Below, in pieces: positions 36,120 through 49,500 of a stretch of DNA of 64,000 nt. Below the pieces are notes generated by a model, which made no database searches, had not been told where the DNA came from, and saw nothing but the letters and a program-made list of their open reading frames with translations. Source of the stretch: Fragum whitleyi. Lineage: Eukaryota; Mollusca; Bivalvia; Cardiida; Cardiidae. Where the stretch lies: assembly GCA_948146395.1 (NCBI GenBank), contig OX411551.1, positions 61,828,154-61,892,153 of the forward strand, read 5' to 3'. Positions within the stretch are counted from its first letter, which is position 1, and every line of letters starts with the position of its first letter. The translations under genes and the position numbers were made by a program.

Positions 36120-36530
36120 TGTATAAGGTGGTTGAGGGGTTGGTCCCTGGACTACCGCCTGATAACTTCCTGAAAACTGCAAAACCAAAAAGAAGAATCA
36201 AACTAAGATCATTCCAAAACTGTGAAACAAATAACATATTGTCAAACCAATTAAAGAACATTTCAAAATCGTTCGAAATACCCCATGCAAAAAGCAAACA
36301 ATATCAGCAATCATTCTTTGTGGCCACTGTAACTCAATGGAACCAACTTAGCAAGGATACAAAACCAAAATACAAGGAGCCAAAACAGTCGAAGCATTCC
36401 AAACTGCCCTCGGCCAAGACTGTCAGTAGATCAGACAGCCACCACCACTCCGTTGTGTGAAAACCAAATTTGGGATCTACAACGTATACGCACAGATACA
36501 GATTTCTAAAAGAAATCATTTTCAAATTGT
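36120..36530 (+). pseudogene. LINE A, 3' part
   Basis: The frame resumes LINE A after the LINE B insertion: MYK in LINE A (22817-22825) continues here as VVEGLVPGLPPDNFL. Further on are KPKRRIKLRSF and TQWNQLS, as in the C-terminal end of Jockey/CR1-type pol proteins. The frame ends at about 36460, and the 3' end of the element is not clear beyond about 36530. Confidence 0.8.
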
Positions 36531-39425
36531 AATACTATAATTGACTTGAAATTGGTAAAACTCTAAAATCCTATAAAATTCCTTATTTCTTAGTAATTGT
36601 GTTGTATTAGAAAACTGTAAATCTAAAAATAAAGACCAATTAGAACTTATTTTCAAACCCCAATGAGAAATGATTATGTGACATATGACGAAAATTTTGA
36701 GGCAATACATAACTTCAGTAGTGTTTAAGGGCTTGCTTAATTTGAATTTACAGAGATACCGGGTAATTCAGGGTTTCCACTGACTTTTAAATTTGGGGGT
36801 GAAAACAGTCATTTTACAGCATACTTGTACCCCCTTTAGATGAAACAAAGAAGGCTACTTGCAAAAATTGGGGGTACAAGATTCAGATTGGGGGTGAAAA
36901 ACCCCCATTTGAGGGTTTTTGGGAAACCTGGATATGAGCACTGTGAATTTTTACGTGTTTTATGAATGCTCAAATTACTTGTTTAAAAAAGGATTATTTC
37001 ACCTTGAATTTTCAGGCTACTTTAACAAATTTATGCATTATGGTTAAAAATGACAATTTGGAAAAAGGTCTCCTCTTGATTTTAAAAGTGAGTTCTAATT
37101 AAGGTGGGACGTTACAGTTTTGGGGAGACAACTCGCCTAGAAAATAAAATTGTGAAAACATATGAAGTTGCGCGTGCACAGTTGAAGGCTTTTTTTCAAA
37201 CAATCGTAATTTTGTCAACCTACACGCAGGATTGTCCTGAATTCAAAATAAAAACGTTCGCGAAACATTTCAGAAACATACGACTGCTAAGAAAGGTTTA
37301 CTTTCTAAACGTTTGCAAATATTTTTGCATCCTGAACTGCAGGGTTTGGCAATTATTACGAGGGACAAAATAAAATCCGGTCAAGCGTTCAGAATAACGA
37401 ATCACAAACGATCATCCGAAAAATGGTAGTCTGCATTACTGTGTAAAGTATATCTAATGAGTTTTCACACTTGTGCTTCGTTATTCCAACGCAGTACGGG
37501 CAACGTTGATGGACCTATCACAAGCCATGCATTCAGGATGACAAAACAGAGCAAACATTTTTGCTATTTATACCCTGCATTGCTTGCATGTGCATGAGCT
37601 AAACGTTTACTTCGCTTTGTTGTTCTGAACGCAGGGCTGTCACGTTCTCTTCATCACCGAAAGGGAATGTTTGAGTTCGGGTCATATCGTTGTAAGTATA
37701 AAACTATCATATAATGGATGCTTATAAAAGGTAGTCATCTTTCAGTTATTTGAACATTGCTTGAAAAGGAGAAAAAATATGCTTTTTTATTTACGACTTC
37801 GGTAAAAATTGATACGGGATGACGAATCATATCCAAAAATAATATGATTTTGTCACTTGGGTGCGATTTCTTTCCTGTCTCAGTTTACTTTTCTGCACTG
37901 TTAACTGTCTGTTCGTTTTTCACTATTCTTTTATAAATTTTCAAAATGATATGACTTTTGACTGATCCCATTCATTAACGTATGTTACACGTTGTAAAGC
38001 GGAAAAGGAGACAGCGTAGAAAAAGGACAATTTCAACCTTCATTCTTCTCTCTAAATTTCCACCTTTACTTGATTCCATTTATGTGTGTTTGTAAGAGTG
38101 AAAACGATAATTAGATAACACTTATTAATATTCCATCAATAGCTTTGCCGACATTGAATATTTCAATAAGCAATGATTTCAAAAAGCTTTCGTATTATTT
38201 GAAGAGCGTATGTATTCGAGAGTTACTGCGTCTGCTCCTTGACCAAGCTGGCCCTAGATCGGGTATAAATACCGGCGATTGTACTTTTTCCTTTATTTGG
38301 CCCCGAGACTGTTGAACTTGTCTGTGATCAAGAGGGATCAATGTAAAATTTAGGAAATTGTTTCCAAACCATTGTAAAATAAATAAGGTTAAAATTATCA
38401 ACATAATCACAGAATTCTAAAATCTTTAAAATCAATCGAAAGTCATGTTTTCTTTCTTTTTATTTCAATCGAGTCATAAACCACCTTATCTTCTGTGGCA
38501 ACTGAAATGACATATTATATCTATATGTAATTGCCTCATATAGAAAATGAGTTTATGGAGGAAAACCTCGTGTTTTGATCAGGATAATGGCTGTGTATGT
38601 GGCGGATCCAGAGGGAATGGGGTGTTCAGTCTTTCACTGGGTAATTCGGCAAAACTTTGGTAATGATGTGAAATGACTACCCCTCCCCCCCCCCTTAATT
38701 GTAGTTTAAACCCCGTTACAGAAATCCTACAACTGCCATAGGCGTTACCTAGTGTATCAAAATTACAAATGGTTTTTATTGTTGATTTGGAAATCAGGGG
38801 ACGTAACAATGCCTGGACAAAATCAAATTAGATTTTTAAATTATGGGGGGTACTGTATATCAAACTTATGAAATTGACTAAAAGTGCCTGGATGCATATA
38901 CTTTTCTTTATTAATTTCAGTTGTACGATAGTTTGGCTAATTTTCTATTGACATATTTCGAGTTTATTTAATATAAGTGATTGCTTTTTTTGCCTTAAAA
39001 AAAAAATTCACTTTTTATCTTTGAGGAGCATTTAAAGCAAAATGTCCACTTGTCACTTATTTATGCCCTTACTAGAAAGTTTATTATATTTTTATGTTTT
39101 CCATATCTATGGCTATAAATATGTTTATTTAGCACACCAGCATTGTGATTGGTCGGTGTAATTAACAGTTTTCTTTGATATTTTCGAAAACATGGCCACC
39201 TTAAGAAAAATGTAAATATTTTCAAAATATGCGTGGAAAGCTATGTTGATATTTTCAATATATCTGTGCATGTGAATGCTCTAAAACATGCATCTGTTTC
39301 GCGGATATCTGGATATCCCCCGAAACTGTAACGGCCCTCCTTAACATACATGGAGATACGGTACACCAGGATATATCCTGTCTTTGTATATATTTATTGT
39401 AATTTTCTATTCTTCAATTGTCTCA
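36531..39425. other. Unassigned DNA
   Basis: Apart from the foldback at 36769-36930 no feature is supported. Short frames (for example 37104-37373) show no domain. C and T runs occur near 38680-38695. Confidence 0.45.
36769..36930. mobile_element. Small TIR element with GGGGGTGAAA motifs
   Basis: Ends are CAGGGTTTCC (36769-36778) and GGGAAACCTG (36921-36930), inverted with one mismatch. Inside, TTGGGGGTGAAAA occurs near both ends, with GTACCCCC / GGGGGTAC pairs. No target duplication was found. 162 bp, non-coding. Confidence 0.5.
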
Positions 39426-39440
39426 ATCAAGTCTTTATAG

Positions 39441-39716
39441 GCCGCAGTCATAGCGAAGTTGGCATGTCAAACTGTCAATCTAGAGGTCTCGGATTTGATC
39501 CCTGATGGCGGCACTTATTCTTTGGGACTATTTGTCTCTCATCAATGGGTTGATAATCGTAGACCTTTGTGAGATAGCAGCTAGAGGCTAGGAAAGGATC
39601 CGATGGTAGTACTGGTGAGAGAAATACCAGAAATCCATTGTTAGGTGTTCCAGCCACTGCGATATAACTGAAAAAATGTTGAAAGCGTTGTAAAACTCCA
39701 TTCATTCCATCAATTA
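39441..39716 (+). mobile_element. tRNA-derived SINE with target duplication
   Basis: This 276-bp element is flanked by a 15-16 bp duplication of the form ATCAARTCTTTATA(A)G (39426-39440 and 39717-39732). The first 72 bp are tRNA-like: acceptor arms GCCGCAG (39441-39447) and TGGCGGC (39506-39512) pair at most positions, with an A box TAGCGAAGTTGG at 39451 and a B box GGATTTGATCC at 39491. The body ends with ATAACTGAAAAAATGTTGAA, a 3' segment I recall from widespread mollusc SINEs, then a CATTC-rich tail. The clear target duplication suggests a fairly recent insertion. Confidence 0.8.
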
Positions 39717-39722
39717 ATCAAA

Positions 39723-39775
39723 TCTTTATAAGAGATTCTTATCATATGTTATGAAATGTGAATCTCTTATAAAGA
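39723..39775. repeat. Perfect 16-bp inverted repeat
   Basis: TCTTTATAAGAGATTC (39723-39738) is inverted as GAATCTCTTATAAAGA (39760-39775) around a 21-bp loop. The left arm overlaps the right target duplication of the SINE, so the SINE landed at the edge of this foldback. Confidence 0.85.
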
Positions 39776-40314
39776 CAAGAAGGATACAACTTAATTCATG
39801 AATAAATATTTGCTGCAATATTTAGATGCAATACTGAAAATTTAAGGAGTCAAAATGACCCCTCACAGAAGATTGTAGGGGTCAAAATAGGATATTTTCA
39901 GATTTTTGAGGGTCAAAACCTGGGTTTAAGGGTCAAATACAAGCCCTGGAAGTGAGTGTCTTGCATTGTACCTTTTGACAAATGATAAATTGATAGACAG
40001 ATATCATGAAAATATACAGATTCAATTTGAAATGTGATTAAAATGTGACTCAATTCTAAAAGGGACCATCTAGATAGTGTGAACAGTATTGACCCTAGTC
40101 AGACTGTGCGGATTGCACAGACTGACCAGGTCTATACTTTTCTCACTTATTTTCTGAATCTAGAATGATCAATCTTCCTATGCTGGACCAATCTATTTTT
40201 CAAAAAATTATTTTACAGAGTTCCAAGGTGGTCCCTTTTTGCGTGATAAGTCACAAATGTTAAATCATTCAATAGATGTACATTTCAGTTATCTTTCTGA
40301 TACAACTATTGTAG

Positions 40315-40520
40315 GCTGTGTTTATGATAGACTAACATGATGGAGGTTGAGGACCCTGACACAGACAACGGGTTTCAAACAGAACAGATGGAGCTGCAGG
40401 GGCAGACGATGGGGGTGGAGATAGAGGAGCAATTAAAGTCCATGACCATACAGGTGACACTGGAACAAGAGTCAGCAATGGAGGCCTTCTTTCAGATCAA
40501 TAATTGGCAGTTGATTAAAG
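40315..40520 (+). CDS. Zinc-finger gene, first coding exon
   Basis: It may begin at a splice acceptor (ATTGTAG, 40308-40314), giving a short 5' untranslated part, so upstream non-coding exons are likely. The CDS starts at 40337. The exon ends AAAG before GTGCAT with one base of a codon carried over. It encodes an acidic, Met/Gln-rich stretch and the first copy of the EAFFQINNW motif. Confidence 0.8.
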
Positions 40521-43500
40521 GTGCATAAAAGCTCTTTCTTAATTGGATTTTGAATGGAGTTAGGTTTTGAATACAGTAACTTTATTTTTCTAAAAAATAT
40601 CATAATGGAAAAAATGTCAATAAAAAGAGTACAGAGACTACTGTAAGAGAAAAAGGAGCATTTTGGTGGCTAAGTGCAAACAGTTGTAACCACCTATAGG
40701 TTTATAGGCAGTTACAACTGTTTTGTGCTGAGCCATTGATTTTTTTTGGAGAGAAACAGTCTGTTGAAAATAAGCAAATAAGCTTCAAATAAATAATACA
40801 TGTATCAAAAAATGTTGTTAACTCTAGACAGTAGACGGCAATGTATAATAGAAAACAGTAAAATATTTACATGGTTTTCATTGAATTCAATTTAGCCTTT
40901 GTGTGACAATTTCAAATCTGCACCAAGCATCCATCCAGTCTGACCAGAGACGACTTTGTGCTTTGTTGGTGGATAGGTCTAGGACCCAGGGTTATCAAAC
41001 TTTTCTCAGGCTCAAATGAGAATTTTCTCAAATTTTGAATTTTAAGTTAAAGTAAATGTATGAAAATAAAAGAATACATTAATAAGTTGTTATTAATAAC
41101 AACTTATTAATATTATCTTTAATGTTCTTACATTTAAATTAGTATTAAAAAAGAATTATAGCTTTAATCACAAATTGAAATTTGAGAAAATTTTGAATTG
41201 AGAATGAGAAAAGGTTTAAAACTTGGGCCCTGAAGTATTTAGAGCCAGTTGGACCATGTTCTAATTAAACATTGTGGCTGTCTGGATTGTTAAATGTTTT
41301 CCCTTTTTGCACATGTCAAAATGTTGGAAATATCACACACAGGTTCACTAATCTTCATGTTTATTTATTTAGAAAAGCGTGAAATGACAACAACTGATGG
41401 CGCTTTCACCTGCACCCTGACATTAAAACTGACATCGGAACAAGAGGCAGCCATTGAAGCATTTTTCCAGATCAACAATTGGACACTGATCAGAGTTGGT
41501 AGGTTGTGTCTTTGAACCTTTACATGATGACAGGATGCAGTTAGTAAGGTTAGATGAATTTGATGAATATCAAAATTAGAAGTTAATATTGCAGAAACAA
41601 GGTGCCAAATTGTCACAAGATACGCCCGTCACACTGCTTAGTTTTAACTGGGGGTTTGAATAGAACTGAGGTTATTTTGAATGAATATTTTTTGCACCCA
41701 TGTAGTTTCATTATCCTAGCTATTATACTTTTAGAGATATACTCAAGACAAGATTCTAGTATAAAAAAAAAAGGGCAATAACTCAAAAAAGGGCCAGGTA
41801 GAATTATGGTTCTTGTACACTGCACTCCCCCTTGATGACATCTATACACCCATGAAGTTTCATGATCCTAGCTTTTATACTTTTACAGATATACTCCGGA
41901 CAAGATTCAAGTCTGAAAAACAACAAAGGGCAATAACTCAAAAAATAGGCCAGGTAGAATTATGGTTCTTGTACACTGCACTACCCCTTGGTTAGATCTA
42001 TACACCCATGCAGTTTCATGATCCTAGCTATTATACTTTTAGAGATATACTCCGGACAAGATTCAAGTCTGGAAAACAACAAAGGGCAATAACTCGAAAA
42101 ATAGGCCAGGTAGAGTTATGGTTCTTGTGCACTGAACCCCCCCCCTTGGTGAGATCTATACACCCATGAAGTTTCATGATCCTAGCTATTAAACTTTAAG
42201 AGATATACTTCCGACAAGATTCAAGTCTGAAAAAAACAAAGGGCAATAACTCAAAAAATAGGCCAGGTAGAGTTGTTGTTCTTGTGCACTGCACTCCCCC
42301 TTGGTGGGATCTATACACCCATGAAGTTTCATGATCCTACCTATTATACTTTTACAGATATACTCCGGACAAGATTCAAGTCTGAAAAACAACAAAGGGC
42401 AATAACTCAAAAAATAGGCCAGGTAGAGTTATGGTTCTTGTGCACTGCACTCCTCCTTGGTAAGATCTATACACCCATGAAGTTTCATGATCCTAGCTAT
42501 TATACTTTTACAGATAAACTCCGGACAATATTCTAGTATGAAAAACAACAAAGGGCAATAACTCAAAATATATGCCAGGTAGAGTTATGGTTCTTGTGCA
42601 CTGCACTCCCCCTTGGTTAGATCTATACACCCATGAAGTTTCATGATCCTAGCTATTATACTTTAAGAGATATACTCCGGACAAGATTCTAGTATGAAAA
42701 ACAACAAAGGGCAATAACTCAAAAAATAGGCCAGGTAGAGTTATGGTTCTTGTGCACTGCACTCCCCCTTGGTGAGATCTATACACCCATGAAGTTTCAT
42801 GATCCTAGCTATTAAACTTTAAGAGATATACTCCGGACAAGATTCAAGTCTGAAAAACAACAAAGGGCAATAACTCAAAAAATAGGCCAGGTAGAGTTAT
42901 GGTTCTTGTGCACTGCACTCCGCAATGATGAGAAGAATACAATTGCCAAGTTTGAAGTCAATCGGACTTCAAGTGACAGAGTTATGCTCCGGACAAAGAA
43001 GTGGACGCCGCCGGACGCCCGGACAACCGGACGCCGGACGCCACGGGTGATCCCATAATACGTCCCGTCTTCGACGGGCGTATAAAAAGGGCTATGCTTT
43101 TTATGTCCCTGTATAAATGAGATAGGTGGCATACTATCAATTTAGGTTTTTAAGGGACGCAGGTTTTGAAAGACCTGAGACTCGCAAATAAGTAGCCGGG
43201 AATCTAAACTATCTGTTGTGAGTCCCTAGGACCCTCCGGGAATCAAATTCAATTCTTTTTTAAAGTCTATCTCCTTCAATCAAATACGTTGTATTTGACA
43301 AGGACAAGGTCATCTATCAACAGGATTTGTAATTGCTTGTTCAAATTCAGGGGTCATTGACCTCTTTACTAGGAATTTCAAGGGGTAAAAACTGCTATTG
43401 TAAATTGTCAATACAATTGAATGAGTGAATTATAAGTATATATCATATCTTTATATCTAATAAAAAGACCTGAAGTAGAAAATGACAAGGTATTTCAAGA

Positions 43501-46500
43501 TCATATCTAGACAGGATTATGTACTAATCAAAGACGTATCTAGGACTTTGAAATTTATACACACTCAGAAGGCGAAAACCAATTGAACCAAAGTAAAATA
43601 GGATAATGTCAATATGTGACAAAAGATGAATGCTCTGCATGCTCCCTTCTTATGGTTTAAGAGTTGGTGAATCATCAAAACATCGTAACTACACCTTGAA
43701 AAAGCTGTAGTTTCGATGTTATGATCATTCATCAACAGTATTTTTCAACAGATAATTATTTCATTTACGCACTTGCATATATTGCGTGATGGGGGTTACG
43801 CCCATGCTAATAATTGCATCTTATTGACATGGGTCAAAGTTTTCTGTATTATGACAGATTTCTGTATTTTGTGTGGCTACTGGGACCACTTTTCCAAATT
43901 GCATTAATCCATTGAGAAAAGTTAGGAGAGGGTTAAGAGGAATAACATTCTTTGGTGAACAAATCGGAAATTCTCAGAGATCACACAGGTTTGTTATTCA
44001 TTATGAGATATCTGAAAGATCCAAACAAAAATAATATAAATGCTGAGATTGGTGATTCTATAAGAAAAATCACATGATTATGGGAACAGATAAGAAAACA
44101 AGCATCAAAATGCTACAGTGATTCTACTGAATTAATGAGGAAGTCCAAGCAATGTTCCAGTAGAGAAACAAGGTCACCTGAAACAAGTACTTGTACAATG
44201 ATTACCAAATTAAGAAATTTCCATTGCCCATAGTTCAGTTTACAGAAATGTTATTTGTAAGTTGGGTTGTGATTGGTTCGGATCCCTTATAACTATTATC
44301 CAATCTAATGTAGTATTACATTTTCTAATGTAGCATTACATTTGATATCATGACCTGTTAATTGTTTACATTTCCGCTTCATAAATCACATGGATCAACA
44401 AAATCCAGTCTAATTAATCAAGGGAAAAGGGCCGAGAATACGAGGGTTGTCCCAGAAAATCATGAACTTTTTCAATTATTCAAAACTCCAGCATCTGATT
44501 AAAATAAAACTCTTGAATTGACAACACATGGAGGTCATTTTCTATGGGTTTCAACCAAATTTTACTGGAATGATACTTGCGTGACCCTTTATTAGTCTCC
44601 CAAAAATTATTGTGATTGGATGAAAAATATGTATTTTATGGGTGGAGGTCATTTCTCTTTATGTTATGTAGGGGAAACTTTCAAAATCATTTTCTCAGAG
44701 TGTAAATTTGGTTATCAACCAAATTTCTCTGGAATGATCCTTGAGTGACCCTTTATCAGTCTACCAAAAATTATCATGATTGGATGAAAAATATGTATTA
44801 ATGGGCGGTGGTCATTTCTCTATATGTTAAATTGTGAAAACTTTTAAAAATCGTTTTCTCAAAATGTAACTGATGAATATCAGTCAAACTTCATTTTGGT
44901 GATCCTTGGGTGACCCATTATCATACAGCCAAAAGTTATTGTGATTGGATGAAAAATATGTATTTTATGTGCAGAGGTCATTTCTCTATATGTTATATAG
45001 TGGAAACTTTGAAAATCATTTTCAACATCAGTAGAGGCCTTAAACCCCATTCAATAGATCAATCATAATGTTCAAACAGTTTGAACTTGACTATCTAAAA
45101 AGGTAGTCTGCAAATGTTTTGAATTTGGTTCTGTAAAAATAAGAGGTGTCTGCAATTATTTTCCTGAAATAGCAGCAAAGTGGCATTGTATTTTGTGACA
45201 ATGGCACTCTTGTTAGAACGATGGCATAATTGGGCTGGCTGCTCAAAAGGCACCAGACTGTACAAATCGTCGAAACAATAAATAAGCAATTTAGACAAAA
45301 TGTCTCAATTGCTGTAGGAATTCCCTGATATAGGTTCACTGTTAAAAGACAGTTGGCAATGACATGAGAATAAGGAAGAATGTCTTTGTAAAATCCCTTG
45401 TATTACAGCCTTTTATGAAAAAGGGTAAATCAAACTGAAAAATCTGAAGCAGAAAAGGTATGCATAGTGACATAACAGCCTTTCTAAGTTGTTTGAAAAT
45501 GCTATGTCAGGGCTCTCACTAGGATTTTGAAAGTAGGATTCCAGGAATCCAACTTCTGAAAAAGTTGGATTCCACACAAAAAAGTTGGATACCATATAGA
45601 CTGGTGGTTTAGACCGAAAATTTTCGAGGTGTGGGCACTTTCGCGGCATAAGGTCTCACTAGGCTTAATACATTCGACAACCATTCCTGAACAGATTTCG
45701 CCCTGTTGCCCAAAAATAAAATCATAAAGGAGGTCACAATCAAGGTCAAAGGTCACCAAGTACATATAATGTAAGTAAATTCTATCTGGTTAATAGTTTT
45801 TGATATAAGATTCGTCTTTGAATAGAAAATGAAATGAAAAGAGTTTCTCAACATCAGTTTAGAACAAAGGGCCACTTGAGTCTAGTTTTAAAAGCATTTG
45901 GTGCTAGGTTACGGTATGTAAGGTCATATTTTTACCCTTTACTCCACTAAAAAGGCTGGCTTACCTCCAAAAACCGACTATTGTTATACAATTCTAGTCA
46001 GAAAGGATTGTTTAACATTACGTTAACTTACTTTAATATCATTTCGTATTTTGATGATGTCCTGGATTCAATTACATATTAACATTGCTGTCTCTAAAAA
46101 TTACCAAACGTTTGTATGTTAAAGACGTTACACTTACAGCCTATGATGGATAAATCGGCCTTAAGCATAAGCACATATCAGTTTTGACAAACAACAACAT
46201 AAGGTTCTTTAATAAATGATGTAAAACTAGCCAAAAAGTATGACAAGTTGTAATTTGAAGACTCTGACGAAATGAGGTAAAAAAATAATGTGTCTTGTTT
46301 TCAAATATAAGTAAAATACGTTACCCATTTAGAATACATTTTAAAGAAGATACGATATATTAAATATAAAAGTTTAAAACTTCTTTTAAATCCTTTTTTT
46401 AATTCTTCCCTTTTTCAAATATCTATAACATAAGAAAATTGTGTGACATGCGAACATCATTATAAGATAAGTGTAAGTAACTATTCATTGTACGCTAAGA

Positions 46501-49500
46501 AACCCTATTTATTAACATTGGCATCCCAAAAATGACTCGTAGCCATCTATTAAATATGTAACATCTAAGTGATATATCAATAAAAGGGATTAACGTCTTC
46601 AATTATATGTATTGCATTGGATTAAACAGCAACATAAGATCCTTTTTCAAATATGTGAGGTCAAATATATGTGATATACGTTACCCATAAATTTTAATTT
46701 GATAGTAAGAAGATAAGCATAAATGTATTTCATGGAATGCTTGTCACAATTTCTATCATTTATTTCACAATTTTAATACATGAAGTATCAAGACACAAGT
46801 TTTATTGTTGTGGACCATTTGTTTGAAAGATACGTGTTATTTGCTTTTTTTTACAATTTTGAAAGCTTAAAAAATGGTACAACTTTATTCACCTTAACAT
46901 ACCAATTTAAGTTGCTCTTCAACATTCAATCCATGTCTTTTCAAGTCTCAAACCCACTGTTGCCCAATTCTACATCTGGGTTTACCGTCTATGGCTATAA
47001 AGTTTTTTTTACCATAAACAACCTCGGTGATGTTGGGCTCGAACCATGGACTTTCAGGTCACGAGTCGAGCGCCTATACTATTTGTTCAAGGCAAACGAG
47101 GGAGTCAAGAAAGTAAATATTTATTTGTGATTCTTTGACTCGATAAATATTATTTCGTATTGTTAATTACTCATTGCTTTTTTAAAATGTTGTGTAACAA
47201 GCAGAATATAACTCTTTGTTTCGAATAAAAGCGTTTCTTAATCGCGTTGCTTTTTACAACAAACGCCATTTGCAACATCTTTTCTTAGTAAGATTACGCC
47301 ATACTATCGTTTGAAAATAGGAAAATGGTTAAAACTATTGAAAATGGCATAATTATGTCTCATTTGAAAATTCGTATTTTTACGTCGGGATAGAAGTCAA
47401 ATAATTTATCAAATGGATTCCATATGCCGAAAAGTATAACATTTTCTAAAATATAAAGCTAAGCAACTTACAGCTATATGCAATAAAATAGAATTGAGAA
47501 CTTCAAAAAGCAATCTTAAGCAAAGTATTATCAAGGAAATTTATTTAATATAGAACCATTTACACAAGATTTTCTCTCTGTTGAAGTGGATATCTGTCTA
47601 TAGATGTAACGTATGTTTTTCCCAAATCTCCCCTTAGTCTCCGTCTAACCTTTTTAAGATTATGAAGGGCTTCACGTGACTACGATGTACAGCATGTTAA
47701 CGGATGCTTTCCGGGTATGAATGGAACTAGGACCCTTTACATATATTTTATTACCACGAGCTTAAGTCTGTGTGGTTATATTAATACCGCGCATTGTTAC
47801 TAATGCGGTGACCAAATTTCTACCGCGTCCAAAACCCAAATGGACTTGATTGAAAGTAAAAACTCTTGTAGCTTGGTCGAGTGTCTTCTTTTTTGCTGCT
47901 CAATCCGTCGAAGGGATCGAATACGAGACATTGTCTTTCCACATCGGCTGTTGGTTTAGCAGTTTATCATCATACGTCTTTCTAAATCATTGATCGGCTG
48001 TTGCTCTATGTGGTAAACCGTGGCCTATTGAAGAGGACATATGCATATATCCGAGCAATGAAGGCGATCTAGTTCCATGAAAAGACATAATTTGAAAACA
48101 AAATTAAATAGAATTATGATTTTTTCCAGTGTGTTAAATTCAATGATGCGAGTTCCAAGTTTTCTCTTTTCCTACAAAAGAAGTTTAACTTAGTTTCAAC
48201 TGATCAAGATGAGTGTTTAAACAATTTACTGTGAAACGTAAATTACATTCAGATATCAGATTCTAAGCATAGGTTGTTTCACTTGTTAAGTCCTTAAATG
48301 CTTTGTAAAGATTAATTTTTACAGAATTGTATCTCATTAAATTGTAATTTCAAAAACAACCGTCAACATTGCGGCGCATACTTTATTACTCTTTTTAGTG
48401 TATATGATCTAGGATGTAACACTTTGATTTTTTTCAAAACGTTTTTTTTTTTTTAATTTATACAGACGTAAAAATGTAGCTTTCATCGCTACATACATAT
48501 AACTTTAAATTTCCTTTTTGTCTGAAAGGTCATGTATGATCAAAAAGATCATGAGGACCAATTTTTGTCTAATACGGATATCAAATACCGTTATTCTTTA
48601 AAGTTTTCACCTTAAGATATATTCATTCGGCACAGTATTCCTTTTATGATTAGTGATTATTTTCTTAATACAAATATTAGCAGTATTCAGTGATACGCAT
48701 TAGCGCTACTTTTAATTGATCTTATCTATATTTATCAATTTTATTTACATGAAACAATCAATACATATAGCCTGCATTCATATAGCAATATGGTTGTAAT
48801 ACTTTAAAATGATGTGACGTAAGATGCTATTTTGACGCTTCTATTCTTCTAGAAATTGGTTCCCTCTCAGTAAGCAATAGAACAAGAGATTGTTGATCTC
48901 GAAGAAGGGTTTATGCCATTTTACACATTCGTAGGATCACAATGTGTCACAAAGACAAATACTTTCGTTATGTTTTTCTATCGCAGTAACGTATATGTCG
49001 ATTACTAAGGAATGATAAATTCTTTCATGGTTTAGAACAAGGCTAGTACGAGTATAAAGCGGTCCAAAAAGGGGAAAAAATAAAAGAAAAAAACTTTAAT
49101 TATGACGAGTTTTAAGACCAAAATTTTAGGACATAACGTATTTTACTGGATTTTTTCGGAATATCAATTATTTGTGATTGGTAAATTTGATAATAATTTA
49201 ACCTTTCTTAATTACTGCTTAATTTATCAGAATTATTATTATCACAAATATAGTCACAAGAAGTCAGGTGATAAGCTCCAATCATATTTCCTATGTGGAG
49301 AAACAACGTATCTTACAAGTATCCTCATAGTCAGGGGATAACTGGCAGCAAATATAAATATAATATTCAATTGCGAAAATTTACAAAAGTTGTATTTGCC
49401 AAAAACAGAAAGAACACAAAATTTTTCTAAAGAATTCAGATTATTAGCCACAATAATGCTTTCTTTGTGGAGTTATTAAAAGTAACGTATTTTACCATTA

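Noticed and set aside
41495..41498. Earlier donor (GTTGGT) as the main end of exon 2
   Set aside because: It is a weaker splice site than GTAGGT at 41499. The 41499 donor fits the small exon at 52306 in phase. It is kept only as a possible alternative form.
41690..42925. Regular repeats that could suggest a CRISPR array
   Set aside because: The units are contiguous 156-bp tandem repeats without unique spacers, in an animal intron.
44439..44458. Mariner-like terminal repeat TACGAGGGTTGTCCCAGAAA
   Set aside because: No inverted partner, target duplication or transposase was found within several kb.
46780..47130. 116-codon open frame
   Set aside because: Its right half is the antisense of a tRNA-derived SINE head. 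There is no domain and no splice context.
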